Below, piece after piece: positions 46,722 through 56,224 of a stretch of DNA of 64,000 nt (position 1 is its first letter; the number at the start of each line of letters is the position of its first letter). The stretch comes from UBA5704 sp036264355 (GTDB lineage: Bacteria; Acidobacteriota; Thermoanaerobaculia; Multivoradales; UBA5704). The notes under the pieces were generated by a model. The model was not told the DNA's origin. It made no database searches and saw nothing but the letters and a program-made list of their open reading frames with translations. The stretch lies in NCBI GenBank assembly GCA_036264355.1, contig DATARD010000080.1:23409-87408 (forward strand). Direction: 5' to 3'. A program made the position numbers and the translations under genes.

Positions 46722-47813
46722 ATGAAGGACTCAGCAGCTATCCGCCCCACCATCGCGGTCGTCTATCCGATCCCCTTCGGCGACGACGGGATCTTCGGCG
46801 GCGGCGAACGCTACGCGGTCGAGCTCGCGAAGGCGCTGGCCCGGGAGGCGCCGACCCGGCTGATCACTTTCGGCTCCAACCCGCGGCGCGAGCAGATCGG
46901 CGATCTGGACGTGCGCATCCACCAGCCGTTGCGCTACGTGCACGGCATGCGCGCCAATCCCCTCTCCTTCGGCTTCCTGCGCGACCTGCGCGGGGTCGAC
47001 GTGATCCACTGCGTGGCCTGGAACACCCTGGTCACCGACTTCGCCGTCCTCTACGGGCGTCTCACCGGCAAGAAGGTCTTCGTCACCGATGTCGGCGGCG
47101 GCGCGAGCTTCACGCTCACCCGCTGGCTGCCGCTCGGCCGCTGGGTCGACGGCTTCCTCCTCATCGCCGCCCAGGGAGGTGCGCAGTTCACCGCCTGGCG
47201 CGACCGCTGGAGCATCCTGCTGGGGGGAGTCGACACCGAGCGCCTGCGGCCGGCGCCGGAGGTGGAACGCCGCGGCGTGCTGTTCGTCGGCCGCCTGCTG
47301 CCGCACAAGGGGATCGACACGCTGATCGCGGCCATGGACCCGGAGGTGCCGCTGCGCATCGTCGGCCGCCCCTATCATGAGAAGTATTTCGTGCTTCTCC
47401 AGGAGATGGCGGCCGGCAAGCAGGTCACCTTCGTCACCGGCGCGTCCGACGAGGAGATCCTGGGTTACTACCAGGCGGCGGCGGTGTCGGTGCTCCCTTC
47501 GGTGCACCGCACCGTCTACGGCGACTGGGCGCCGTTGCCCGAGCTCCTCGGCTTCACCCTGCTGGAGGCGATGGCCTGCGGCGCGGCGGTGATCTGCTCG
47601 CGGGTAGGCCCCCTGGACGAGGTCGTGGTCGACGGCGAATCGGGCTTCGTCGTGCCGCCCGGCGATCCGGTGGCGCTGGGCGACCGCATCCGAGCCCTGC
47701 TCGGCGATCCCGCGCTGGCCTCCCGCCTCGGGGCGGCGGCGCGGCGGCGCGTCGAAGAGGTCTTCACCTGGGAGCAGGTGGCCCGCCGTTGCCTGGAGGC
47801 GTACGCGCGATGA
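46722..47813 (+). CDS. Glycosyltransferase family 4 enzyme
   Basis: 363 residues from ATG 46722. It has GDDGIFGGGERYAVELAKAL (donor/acceptor glycine loop), GVLFVGRLLPHKGIDTLIAAM, and PELLGFTLLEAMACGAAVI with the E-x7-E pair. Near-standard length for a GT-B retaining transferase. It follows the flippase by 17 bases and precedes the first SGNH protein with a four-base overlap. Confidence 0.9.
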   Translation: MKDSAAIRPTIAVVYPIPFGDDGIFGGGERYAVELAKALAREAPTRLITFGSNPRREQIGDLDVRIHQPLRYVHGMRANPLSFGFLRDLRGVDVIHCVAWNTLVTDFAVLYGRLTGKKVFVTDVGGGASFTLTRWLPLGRWVDGFLLIAAQGGAQFTAWRDRWSILLGGVDTERLRPAPEVERRGVLFVGRLLPHKGIDTLIAAMDPEVPLRIVGRPYHEKYFVLLQEMAAGKQVTFVTGASDEEILGYYQAAAVSVLPSVHRTVYGDWAPLPELLGFTLLEAMACGAAVICSRVGPLDEVVVDGESGFVVPPGDPVALGDRIRALLGDPALASRLGAAARRRVEEVFTWEQVARRCLEAYAR

Positions 47814-49108
47814 GCCGCCCCATCGCGGTCCCTCGCGCCCGCCTGGCGGCGGCCCTGGCGGCGCTCCTCGCCGTGCCGGTGCTCGTGCTGCTGGATACCG
47901 CGGTGGCGCTGGCCCGCGGCTGGGAGCCCCGCGGGCCGCTGGTGCGCTGGGTCGCGACGGCCTGCCTGGCGGCGATCCTCCTGGTGCTCCTGGCGGCGGC
48001 GATCCGGGCGGGACGGGAGCTGCTGGTGCGCCGCTGGGCCGCGGTCATCACGGTGATTTTTTCCCTGGCGCTCGGCTGGGCGGTGGTGGAGGCGCTGGCC
48101 TGGGCCGCCCCCGGGCTGCTGGGCAATCGCTTCGCGCACTCGCGCGGTCCCGGCGTCCACCGGATCTTCCGGCCGGACCCGCGGATCATCGCCGGGATCG
48201 CCGGGGAATCCCGCTACACGACCAACGAGCTGGGGATCCGCGGCGGACCGTTCCCCGCCGCGCCGGAGGTCCCCAGGATCCTCTGCCTGGGCGGCAGCAC
48301 CACCGAGTGCACCTACCTGGACGATGCCGCCACTTGGCCGCATCTCCTGCAGGAGGAGCTTCGCGTCCGTTCCGGCCGGCCGGTCTGGGTCGGCGGATTG
48401 GGGATCTCGGGCTACACCACCTTCGAGCACCTGGACTTCCTCCGCCGCTCGCCTCTCGCCCGGCGCTTCGACCGGCGCTTTGATCGACGCTTTGATCGAA
48501 TCGTCCTGCTGGTCGGAATCAACGACCTCGTCCGCTTCCTGAGCGGCGCCCTGGAGCTCGGTCCGCGTCCACTCTGGCGCCGTTCCACCCTGGTGAGCAC
48601 TTTGGCCGCGGCCGTCCAGCGGCGCGCCTTGCGGCACCTCCTCTATGAGGAGGAAGACCCCACCGGCCGCTCTCTGCTGGAACGCCGCCGGCTGCGCCGC
48701 GAGGCACCGCGGCGGGCGGATCTGCCGGACCTGCGGCAGGCTGTCGCGGACTACCAGGGCCGGATCGCCGGTCTCGCGGACGCCTGCCGGCGTCTTCGCG
48801 TGCGCTGCCTCTTCCTGACCCAGCCGGTGCTCTGGCAGGAGACCCTGCCGGCCGCCGAGCAGGGCTCGCTGTGGATGGGCACCGACGGCCGCGGCGCCTA
48901 CTACACGGCCGGCGCCTTGCGCCAGGGGATGGACCGCTACAACCGCGCCCTGCTGGCGGTCTGCGCGCGTCGAGGCCTGGACTGCCTCGACCTCGCCGCT
49001 TCCCTGAGCGGCAGGCCCGGGGTGTTCTACGACGACTGCCACTTCACCGCGGCGGGAGCCCGGGAGGTCGCCGATCAGGTGGCGGATGACCTGGCGAGCG
49101 GTCGATGA
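47810..49108 (+). CDS. Membrane SGNH/GDSL-hydrolase-like protein
   Basis: 432 residues from ATG 47810. Three N-terminal TM helices (AALAALLAVPVLVLLD, VATACLAAILLVLLA, VITVIFSLALGWAVV) anchor a periplasmic SGNH domain. Block I reads ILCLGGSTTECTYL (Ser), block III LVGINDLVRF (Asn), block V DDCHFTAAG (Asp-His). It probably adds or removes O-acetyl or similar groups on the exported glycan. A 12-base microrepeat encodes RRFDRRFDRRFDR near residue 222. Confidence 0.85.
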   Translation: MSRPIAVPRARLAAALAALLAVPVLVLLDTAVALARGWEPRGPLVRWVATACLAAILLVLLAAAIRAGRELLVRRWAAVITVIFSLALGWAVVEALAWAAPGLLGNRFAHSRGPGVHRIFRPDPRIIAGIAGESRYTTNELGIRGGPFPAAPEVPRILCLGGSTTECTYLDDAATWPHLLQEELRVRSGRPVWVGGLGISGYTTFEHLDFLRRSPLARRFDRRFDRRFDRIVLLVGINDLVRFLSGALELGPRPLWRRSTLVSTLAAAVQRRALRHLLYEEEDPTGRSLLERRRLRREAPRRADLPDLRQAVADYQGRIAGLADACRRLRVRCLFLTQPVLWQETLPAAEQGSLWMGTDGRGAYYTAGALRQGMDRYNRALLAVCARRGLDCLDLAASLSGRPGVFYDDCHFTAAGAREVADQVADDLASGR

Positions 49109-50166
49109 GCGGCGGGGGAGCGCTCCGCGAGGTGGTTCAGGTGGTGCCCCGCCTGCCACCGCCGGCCGAAGGGCTCGGCGGCTACGCTCTCGCGCTGGCC
49201 GGCGCGCTTCGCGAGCAGCACGGAGTGGCCAGCCGCTTCGTGGCCGCGGCGAGCACGCCGAGTGCCGGCGCCCTCTGCGATCTCCTGGACGCCGCGCCCG
49301 GCCTCCCGGTCCTGCTCCAGTACTCCGGCTACGGGTATCAGGTCCGCGGCTGCCCGGTGTGGCTGGTGGACGGCCTCGAGGCGTGGAAGCGGGGCTCTCC
49401 CGACCGCCGTCTCGTCACCTTCTTCCATGAGGTGCACGCCATGGGGCCGCCGTGGCGCAGCTCGTTCTGGACCTCGCCGGTGCAGCGGCGCCTCGCGGCG
49501 CGTCTCACCCGGCTGAGCGACGCCACCGCGACCAGCCTCGATCTCTATGCCGGTCTCCTGCGGCGCTGGGGTCCCCGCCGCGACCCGGTCGTCCTGCCGG
49601 TGGTCTCGAACGTCGGGGAGCCTGAGCCGGCGGTGGTGCCGCTCCTCTCCGCCCGGCCGCCGCGCCTCGTCGTCTTCGGGGGCGCCGGCAACCGGTCCAA
49701 GGTCTACGGGCGGCACCTGGCGGAGCTCGCCGCCGTCTGCCGCGCGCTCGCGGTGCGCGAGGTCGCCGACGTCGGTCCGCCGATCGCGCTGCCGGCCGCG
49801 CTGCCTTCAGCAATTGGGGAGATCCCGATCGTCCGTCTCGGGCTCCTCTCCGAGGCGGAGGCGAGCGCCGCGCTCCTCGCCTCCCGCGCCGGGTTCCTCG
49901 CCTATCCGGCCTCCTTCCTCGGCAAATCCGGCGTGCTCGCGGCGTATGCGGCGCACGGCGTGGCGCCCGTCTGCACCACCGCCGCTCCGCCGGCCTCGGG
50001 CCTCACCGCGGGCGTCCACTATCTGCCCGCGGCGCAGATCCTCCGGGGCGCTGATTCTCAGGCCGATCTCCAGCCGGTGGCCGACGCCGCCCGCGCCTGG
50101 TATGCCGGGCACGCCCTCCGCCGGCATGCGGATCTCCTCAGCGGTCTCCTCGCATGCGCATCCTGA
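49105..50166 (+). CDS. Glycosyltransferase-like protein, atypical
   Basis: 353 residues, ATGA overlap with the SGNH gene. GLGGYALALAGALREQHGV, LVTFFHEVHAMGPPW and PPRLVVFGGAGNRSKVYGR suit a GT-B fold. However, the E-x7-E pair typical of GT4 is not evident (the region reads FLAYPASFLGKSGVLAAYAAHG). It may be inactive or belong to another GT-B family. Its own 3' end overlaps the next start by 13 bases. Confidence 0.65.
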   Translation: MSGGGALREVVQVVPRLPPPAEGLGGYALALAGALREQHGVASRFVAAASTPSAGALCDLLDAAPGLPVLLQYSGYGYQVRGCPVWLVDGLEAWKRGSPDRRLVTFFHEVHAMGPPWRSSFWTSPVQRRLAARLTRLSDATATSLDLYAGLLRRWGPRRDPVVLPVVSNVGEPEPAVVPLLSARPPRLVVFGGAGNRSKVYGRHLAELAAVCRALAVREVADVGPPIALPAALPSAIGEIPIVRLGLLSEAEASAALLASRAGFLAYPASFLGKSGVLAAYAAHGVAPVCTTAAPPASGLTAGVHYLPAAQILRGADSQADLQPVADAARAWYAGHALRRHADLLSGLLACAS

Positions 50167-51182
50167 TCTACTCTCCGGCCTTCCTGCCGCAGATCGGCGG
50201 CCTCGAGATCAACACGGGGGTGCTCGCCGAGCAGCTCGTCCTGTTGGGCCAGGAGGTGACGGTGGTCACCACGACCCCCGGCGACGGCGCCGAGCCCCCC
50301 GGGTACCGGACGGTGCGCCGGCCTTCGCGCCGGGAGCTGTTGCGCCAGGTTCGCTGGTGCGACGTCTTTCTCCAGCAGAACGTCAGCCTGCGCGGGCTCT
50401 GGCCTCTCCTCCTGGTGCGCCGCCCCTGGGTGGTCTCCCACCATAGCTGGTACTGCCGCACGGACGGCCGGATCGCCTGGGAGGATCGCCTGAAGCGCCG
50501 CCTGCTGCGCCGGGCCGCCGGATCGATCGCGGTCAGCCGGGCGATCGCCGCCGACCTCGACACCCCGTCGGTGGTGATCAGCAATCCCTACCGCGACGAG
50601 CTGTTCCACGAGATTCCGGGCAGCGAGCGCACGCGCGACCTCGCCTTCGTCGGGCGGTTGGTCTCCGACAAGGGGGTGGACCTCCTGCTCGACGCCATGG
50701 CTCTCCTCGCCGGTCGCGGCCTGCGGCCCAGCCTGAGCATCATTGGCGACGGACCCGAGCGGCCTGCGCTGGAGGCCCAGGCCCGGCGCCTCGGCCTGGC
50801 GGAGCAGACCGCCTTCCTGGGTATCCTCAAAGACGGCCGGCTCACCGAGGTCCTCAACCGCCACCGTATCCTGGTCGTCCCCTCCCGCTACAATGAGCCG
50901 TTCGGTATCGTGGCGCTGGAAGGGATCGCCTGCGGCTGCGCGGTGGTGGCCTCGTCGGGCGGCGGCCTCCCGGAGGCGGTCGGCCCCTGCGGGCTGACCT
51001 TTCCCAACGGCGATCGAGAGGCGCTGGCCGAAGCGTTGGCGTGCTTCCTGAGAGACCCTGAAACCAGTCGCGGCCTCCTGTTGCACGCCCCGGCCCACCT
51101 GGCCCTGCACCGGGCCGGGACCATCGCCCGCGCCTATCTCGCCGTCCTCGAGGACGCGGTGGCAAGGAGGACCCGCCGATGA
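50154..51182 (+). CDS. Glycosyltransferase family 4 enzyme
   Basis: 342 residues. It opens MRILIYSPAFLPQIGGLEINTGVL (donor-side glycine motif), then DLAFVGRLVSDKGVDLLLDAM, LSIIGDGPERPAL and NEPFGIVALEGIACGCAVVAS with the E-x7-E pair. It is a retaining GT of the EPS pathway. The 5' end lies within the 3' end of the previous gene. Confidence 0.92.
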   Translation: MRILIYSPAFLPQIGGLEINTGVLAEQLVLLGQEVTVVTTTPGDGAEPPGYRTVRRPSRRELLRQVRWCDVFLQQNVSLRGLWPLLLVRRPWVVSHHSWYCRTDGRIAWEDRLKRRLLRRAAGSIAVSRAIAADLDTPSVVISNPYRDELFHEIPGSERTRDLAFVGRLVSDKGVDLLLDAMALLAGRGLRPSLSIIGDGPERPALEAQARRLGLAEQTAFLGILKDGRLTEVLNRHRILVVPSRYNEPFGIVALEGIACGCAVVASSGGGLPEAVGPCGLTFPNGDREALAEALACFLRDPETSRGLLLHAPAHLALHRAGTIARAYLAVLEDAVARRTRR

Positions 51183-52624
51183 ACGGTATCCGTCTCCTGA
51201 TCGTCGCCGCCGGCGTCGCGGCGGGCGCCTGGTCGATCCTGCGCTGGCGCACCGCGGTCAAGGTCGCCCTGCTCCTCCTGATCGTCGATGGCGCGCTGCG
51301 CAAGTGGGTGTTCCCGGGCGCCCAGGACCTCGTCTACTTCGCCAAGGACGTCTTCCTGCTCGGCGCCTACATCGGCTTCCTGCAGCGCCGCGCGGTGGAC
51401 CGCTACAGGCCGCCGGCCAACCCGCCGCTCTACGCCGCCCTCGCCGGCGCGGCGCTGGTCGGCGTGCTCCAGATCCTCAATCCGCACCTGCCCAACCTGC
51501 TGGTGGGTGTGCTCGGCTTCAAGGCCTACTTCTTCTACGTGCCGCTGCTCTTCGTCGTGCCGGCGGCTTTCGAAAGCGACACCGAGCTCTACCGTTTCCT
51601 GCGCCGGTACGTCCTGATCTCCATCCCGGTCGGGCTCCTCGCCGTGTTGCAGTTCTTCAGCCCGAGCACCAGCCTGCTCAACGCCTACGCCTGGGGCTCC
51701 GGCGACGAGATGAGCTACATCGCGACGTTCGGCACCTCGACCTATGTGCGGGTGACCGGCACCTTCTCGTTCATCACCGGCTTCACCTCCTACCTCCAGG
51801 CCAACTCGATCCTTCTCCTCTGCCTGCTCGGCCAGGCGCAGTGGAAGCTGCGCGGGCAGCTCTTCCACCACCTCGCCCTGGGGCTCACCGTGCTCAGCGT
51901 CTTCATGTCCGGCTCGCGCGGCCCGATCCTGTTTCTGGTGCTTCTCTTCCCGCTCTACTGGTGGCTCGCCGTGGTGCGGGAAGGGGGGAGCGGCGCGACC
52001 TTCGGCCGGCTTCTGCTCGGCCTCACCCTCCTCTCCGGCTTCATCGCCGTGTTCGGCACCGAGGCGATCAGCGCTTTCTATGGACGGGCGATGAGCGGCG
52101 CCTCGGAAGTGTCGTCGCGGATCTCCTATCCGTTCACCGTCCTGCTCGACCTCCTGCCCCGGGTGGGTCTCACCGGCTACGGCATCGGCTCGACGCATCA
52201 GACGGCGATGGTGGTGACCAAGGGGATTCCCCCCTATAGCTGGCTGGAAGGCCTGGCGGTGGAAGCGGAGACCGGCCGGGTCCTCATCGAGCTCGGCGGG
52301 GTGGGTTTCCTCCTCGTCTACTTCCTCCGCCTGTACATGCCGGTCTATGCGCTGCTCCAGGTCCCCAAGCTGCGCACCCGCTTCCACCGCTCCCTGGCCA
52401 CTGCGGCTTTCCTTTTCTATATCTCCCAGATCATGGGAATGGTGATCTTCGACGTCACGGCAGGCATCTACTTCTGGTTCTTCGGCGGCCTGATCATGGC
52501 GGCCCTGAAGCTCGACAAGCCGGTGGCCGCCGCGGCCCGCCAGGCCGTGCCGGTCCGGGCTCCCGTCCTGCCGCAAGCATCGCCGCAAGCTGTGCCGCAA
52601 GGCCGCTGGGGCCGCGGCGCATGA
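51179..52624 (+). CDS. Polymerase-like multi-pass membrane protein (Wzy candidate)
   Basis: 481 residues, ATGA overlap. About 11-12 TM helices, short loops, and conserved-looking segments VTGTFSFITGFTSYLQANSILLL and VFMSGSRGPILFLVLLFPLYWWL, the latter resembling the SGSRG of O-antigen polymerases/ligases; a loop with LTGYGIGSTHQTAM follows. The other such protein in the window is the ligase-like gene at 31226. I read this one as repeat-unit polymerase and the other as ligase, but roles could be reversed. Confidence 0.8.
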   Translation: MNGIRLLIVAAGVAAGAWSILRWRTAVKVALLLLIVDGALRKWVFPGAQDLVYFAKDVFLLGAYIGFLQRRAVDRYRPPANPPLYAALAGAALVGVLQILNPHLPNLLVGVLGFKAYFFYVPLLFVVPAAFESDTELYRFLRRYVLISIPVGLLAVLQFFSPSTSLLNAYAWGSGDEMSYIATFGTSTYVRVTGTFSFITGFTSYLQANSILLLCLLGQAQWKLRGQLFHHLALGLTVLSVFMSGSRGPILFLVLLFPLYWWLAVVREGGSGATFGRLLLGLTLLSGFIAVFGTEAISAFYGRAMSGASEVSSRISYPFTVLLDLLPRVGLTGYGIGSTHQTAMVVTKGIPPYSWLEGLAVEAETGRVLIELGGVGFLLVYFLRLYMPVYALLQVPKLRTRFHRSLATAAFLFYISQIMGMVIFDVTAGIYFWFFGGLIMAALKLDKPVAAAARQAVPVRAPVLPQASPQAVPQGRWGRGA

Positions 52625-53880
52625 TCCGCACGATCCGCACGATCCGCCCGATCCGGATACCCCGGGTGCTGGTCACCCATCCCGGCCGGCAGCACTCCCA
52701 TCAGGCGGCGCTGGCGCTGCACCAGGCCGGCATGCTCGCCGGCTACTGGGCCGGCGTCCCCGCTCTGGCGGCGCAGATCGAGCGGGCTCCCGCTTTCCTG
52801 CGCCGCCGCCTCGGCCGCTACGCGCCGGTGGCGTTCGGAGACAGGGACAGTGATTCAGTCCGCTGGATGCCGTGGACCCCGGCCCTGCGCCGCCTCGGCG
52901 ACGCCCTGCTGCCGCAATGGGGCGCCGCCTGGGCCGATTTCGCGGCCTGCCGGATGTTCGACCGCTGGGCGGCGGTGGCTCTGCCGGAGGCGCGCGCCGG
53001 CGCCGTTCTCGCCTGCGAGATCTCGGCCCGCGAGACCTTCCGCGAGGCGCGGCGGCTCGGGCTCAAGACCCTGCTGGACGCGCCGTCCATCCACCACGCG
53101 GCGCAGGACCGTCTGCACGGCACCACCGATCCGCCCGCGCTGCACCGCCGGATCGTCCGCCTCAAGGAGGAGGAGATCGCGCTGGCGGATCACATCCTCA
53201 CCGTCTCGGAGATGGCCCGCGAGACCTATCTCGACGCCGGAGTGCCGGCGGCGAAGGTGCACGCGGTGACCCTCGGCGCGGACACCGCGCTCTTCACGCC
53301 GCGGCCGGCCCCCCAAGCCGATGAGACGCCGGAGCCCGCCACCTTCACCTTTCTGTTCGCCGGCGCCTCGATCCGTCGCAAGGGGTTCGATCTCCTGCTC
53401 GCCGCCTTCGCCGTGGTGGCGGCGCAGGAGGCGCAGGCCCGCCTGCGCATCGTCGGCCCGCGGGGCGACGCCGCGGATTGCCTGGGCAAATATTCTTCCG
53501 CCGTCATCGCCGCCATCGAGATGTTGCCGCCGACCGACCAGGCCGGCCTCGCGGCCGAGCTGCGCCGCGCCGACTGTCTCGTCCTCCCCTCGCGCAACGA
53601 CTCCTACGCCATGGTGGTCGCCGAAGCGCTCGCCGCGGGCGTGCCGGCGCTGATCTCGGAGATGGTGGGGGCCAAGGATCTGATCAGCGAGGGCGAGACC
53701 GGCTGGATCGTGCCGGTGGACGACGTGCCCGCCCTGGCCGAGCGGATGCTCTGGTGCGCCCGCCACCCCGGCGCGGTGCGCGCCCTGCGCGGCGCCTGCC
53801 GCCGCGCCGCCGAAGCCGCCACCTGGCCGGCCTACCACCGGCGGCTCGCCGAGCTGTTGCAGGATCTACTGGAGCCATGA
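52621..53880 (+). CDS. Glycosyltransferase family 4 enzyme
   Basis: 419 residues. The N-terminus MIRTIRTIRPIRIPRVLVTHPG contains a nine-base microrepeat (atccgc). Downstream features are FTFLFAGASIRRKGFDLLLAAF, RLRIVGPRGD, and SRNDSYAMVVAEALAAGVPAL with the acid pair (D, E). GT-B retaining. The start overlaps the preceding stop by four bases. Confidence 0.9.
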   Translation: MIRTIRTIRPIRIPRVLVTHPGRQHSHQAALALHQAGMLAGYWAGVPALAAQIERAPAFLRRRLGRYAPVAFGDRDSDSVRWMPWTPALRRLGDALLPQWGAAWADFAACRMFDRWAAVALPEARAGAVLACEISARETFREARRLGLKTLLDAPSIHHAAQDRLHGTTDPPALHRRIVRLKEEEIALADHILTVSEMARETYLDAGVPAAKVHAVTLGADTALFTPRPAPQADETPEPATFTFLFAGASIRRKGFDLLLAAFAVVAAQEAQARLRIVGPRGDAADCLGKYSSAVIAAIEMLPPTDQAGLAAELRRADCLVLPSRNDSYAMVVAEALAAGVPALISEMVGAKDLISEGETGWIVPVDDVPALAERMLWCARHPGAVRALRGACRRAAEAATWPAYHRRLAELLQDLLEP

Positions 53881-55046
53881 AAATCCTCCACGTCGTCCCC
53901 ACCTACGCTCCGGCGTGGAAGCATGGCGGTCCGATCCGCGCCGTCCATGGCCTGTGCAAGGCGCTGGCGGCGCGCGGGCACGAGGTGGCGGTGTTCACCA
54001 CGGAGGTGGACACCGGCGGCGCAGTGTCGGAGGCCGTGGCGACCGGCGAGGCGGTGCGGCTGGACGGCGTGGCGGTCCACTATTTCCCGGTGCGGCTGCG
54101 GCGGCTGTATGACTCGCCGCGGATGGCGCGGGCGCTCCGCGAGCAGGTGGCGCGTTTCGACGCCGTCCATCTCCACTCGGTCTTTCTCTGTCCCACCGCC
54201 CTGGCGGCGCGGGCGGCGGAGCGCGCCGCGGTGCCTTACCTCGTCGCGCCCCGCGGCATGCTGGTCCCCGACCTGCTGCGGCGGCGGGGGCGTTGGCGCA
54301 AGGCGCTGTGGCTCCGCCTGGTGGAACGGCGCACGCTGGCGCGGGCGGCGGGGCTCCACGTCACCAGCGCGCTCGAAGCCACGGAGGCCGGCCGGCTCGG
54401 GCTGCCGCTGCCGCCGGTCTTCCTGGTTCCCAACGGCGTCGAGCCGGCGGTCTACCGGCCGGAGGCGCCGGTCTCCCCGGCGGTCCGCGGGCTGCTCGAC
54501 GGCGGCCCGTTCTTCCTCTTTCTGGGCCGGTTGAGCTGGAAGAAAGGGCTCGACCGTCTGATCCCCGCTCTCGTCCACGCTCCCGGCGCCGCCCTCGCCG
54601 TCGCCGGCAACGACGACGAGGAGTACCGGCCGAAGCTGGAACGGCTGGCCGTGGAGACAGGAGTCGCCGAGCGGGTGGTCTTCCTGGGCGCGGTGGACGG
54701 CGACGACAAGGCCGCTCTCCTCGCTCGCGCCGCCGCCCTGGTCCTGCCGTCTTATTCGGAGAACTTCGGCAACTCGGTCCTGGAGTCCATGGCCGCCGGC
54801 CGCCCGGTGGTGGTCACCCCCGAGGTCGGCCTCGCCACGGTGGTCCGGGAATCCGGCTCCGGGATCGTGGTGGACGGCGATCCGGCGCATCTCGGCCCGG
54901 TGCTCCGCGCGCTGCTGGCCGATCCGGCCCAGGCGGACGTCCTGGGAAGGCGGGGAGCGGAGGAGGCGGCGCGGCGGTTCGGCTGGGACGCGGTGGCGGC
55001 GCAGATGGAGTCGGTGTATCACGAGATCAGGGAGCGGGCGGCGTGA
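53877..55046 (+). CDS. Glycosyltransferase family 4 enzyme
   Basis: 389 residues. It opens MKILHVVPTYAPAWKHGGPIRAVHGL; donor site FLGRLSWKKGLDRLIPAL, ALAVAGNDDEEY and YSENFGNSVLESMAAGRPVV. Standard GT4 layout with E-x7-E. ATGA overlap with the previous gene; GTGA overlap with the next. Confidence 0.93.
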   Translation: MKILHVVPTYAPAWKHGGPIRAVHGLCKALAARGHEVAVFTTEVDTGGAVSEAVATGEAVRLDGVAVHYFPVRLRRLYDSPRMARALREQVARFDAVHLHSVFLCPTALAARAAERAAVPYLVAPRGMLVPDLLRRRGRWRKALWLRLVERRTLARAAGLHVTSALEATEAGRLGLPLPPVFLVPNGVEPAVYRPEAPVSPAVRGLLDGGPFFLFLGRLSWKKGLDRLIPALVHAPGAALAVAGNDDEEYRPKLERLAVETGVAERVVFLGAVDGDDKAALLARAAALVLPSYSENFGNSVLESMAAGRPVVVTPEVGLATVVRESGSGIVVDGDPAHLGPVLRALLADPAQADVLGRRGAEEAARRFGWDAVAAQMESVYHEIRERAA

Positions 55047-56224
55047 ATCTCGCCTTCGTCGTCGAGCGCCCGACCCAGTTCGAGGTGCCCTTCTACCGCC
55101 ATGCCGCCGCGGACCCGGAGAACCATCTGCGGGTGATCTACACCGATCCCCGTTTCGGCGACGAGATCCTCGACCCGGAGCTCGGGCGGACGGTCTCCTG
55201 GGGATTCCCGCTGCTCGGCGGCTACGAGCACGCTGTCTGTCCTGCCCCTGCTCGCGGACGATCGCGCATCGCCTGGCTCGCCCGCGAGCTGCGGCGGGAG
55301 ACGCTCGACCTGGTGATCATCAACGGCTACACGCAGCGGGCCTATCTGCTCGCCGCCCTGGCGGCGCGGCGGGCCGGGATCGCCACCGGCCTGCGCCTCG
55401 ACTCCGTGCTCTGGGAGGTGCCACCGCCGCGCGCCGCCGCCAAGAAGCTCCTGTTCTCCGTGGGGCTGAAGCGGCTGTTCGATCTCTTCTTCGGGGTCGG
55501 CACGCCGACCCTCGACTACCTGCGCTTCTTCGGCGTGCCGGCGGAGCGCACCGCGCTGTTCCCCTACGCGGTGGACGTGGAGGGCTTCCGCGCCCGCTCG
55601 GCCCTCGCGCCGGAGGAGCGCGCGGCGGTGCGTGGCCGGCTCGGCGTGCCAGTCGGTGCGAAGCTCCTCCTCGCCGTCACCAAGCTCAGCCCCCGCGAGG
55701 CGCCCTGGGACCTGTTGCGGGCGTTCCGCCGCGGCGATGCTGGGAATGCCGCGAATGCTCCGGACCGCTGGCTGGCGATCGCCGGCGACGGGCCGGCGCG
55801 GCCGGAGCTCGAAGCGTTCGCGCGGGAGCCCCCCCATGGCGATCGCCCCGACCGGGTGATCTTCCTCGGCTATGTGCCCTATCCGGACCTCCCGTCTCTC
55901 TACGCGGCGGCCGACCTCTTCCTCCATCCGGTCGCCGAGGAGCGCTGGGGCGTGTCGGTCGCCGAGGCGCTCGCCTGCGGGCTGCCGGTGATCACCTCGT
56001 CGCGGGTGGGCGCGGCCCGCGACCTGATCGCCGCGGGACGGAACGGCTTCACCTATCCGGCGGGCGACGACGGCGCCCTGGCCGGGCGGATCGAGGAGGC
56101 CCTGCGCCTCGATCCCGCCGCCGTGCGGGAGGAAAACCGTGCCATCCTCTCGCGGTGGGACTACAGCGCGACCTGGCAGGGGCTCCTGCGGGCGGCCCGC
56201 CGCGCCACGAGGAGACAGCCTTGA
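55043..56224 (+). CDS. Glycosyltransferase family 4 enzyme
   Basis: 393 residues from GTG 55043. Features: VVERPTQFEVPFYRHAA, YTQRAYLLAALAARRAG, DLFFGVGTPTLDYLRFFG, LLLAVTKLSPREAPWDLLRAF, then VAEERWGVSVAEALACGLPVI. GT-B retaining glycosyltransferase; donor not predictable. Stop overlaps the TTG start of the GT2 gene. Confidence 0.9.
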   Translation: MNLAFVVERPTQFEVPFYRHAAADPENHLRVIYTDPRFGDEILDPELGRTVSWGFPLLGGYEHAVCPAPARGRSRIAWLARELRRETLDLVIINGYTQRAYLLAALAARRAGIATGLRLDSVLWEVPPPRAAAKKLLFSVGLKRLFDLFFGVGTPTLDYLRFFGVPAERTALFPYAVDVEGFRARSALAPEERAAVRGRLGVPVGAKLLLAVTKLSPREAPWDLLRAFRRGDAGNAANAPDRWLAIAGDGPARPELEAFAREPPHGDRPDRVIFLGYVPYPDLPSLYAAADLFLHPVAEERWGVSVAEALACGLPVITSSRVGAARDLIAAGRNGFTYPAGDDGALAGRIEEALRLDPAAVREENRAILSRWDYSATWQGLLRAARRATRRQP

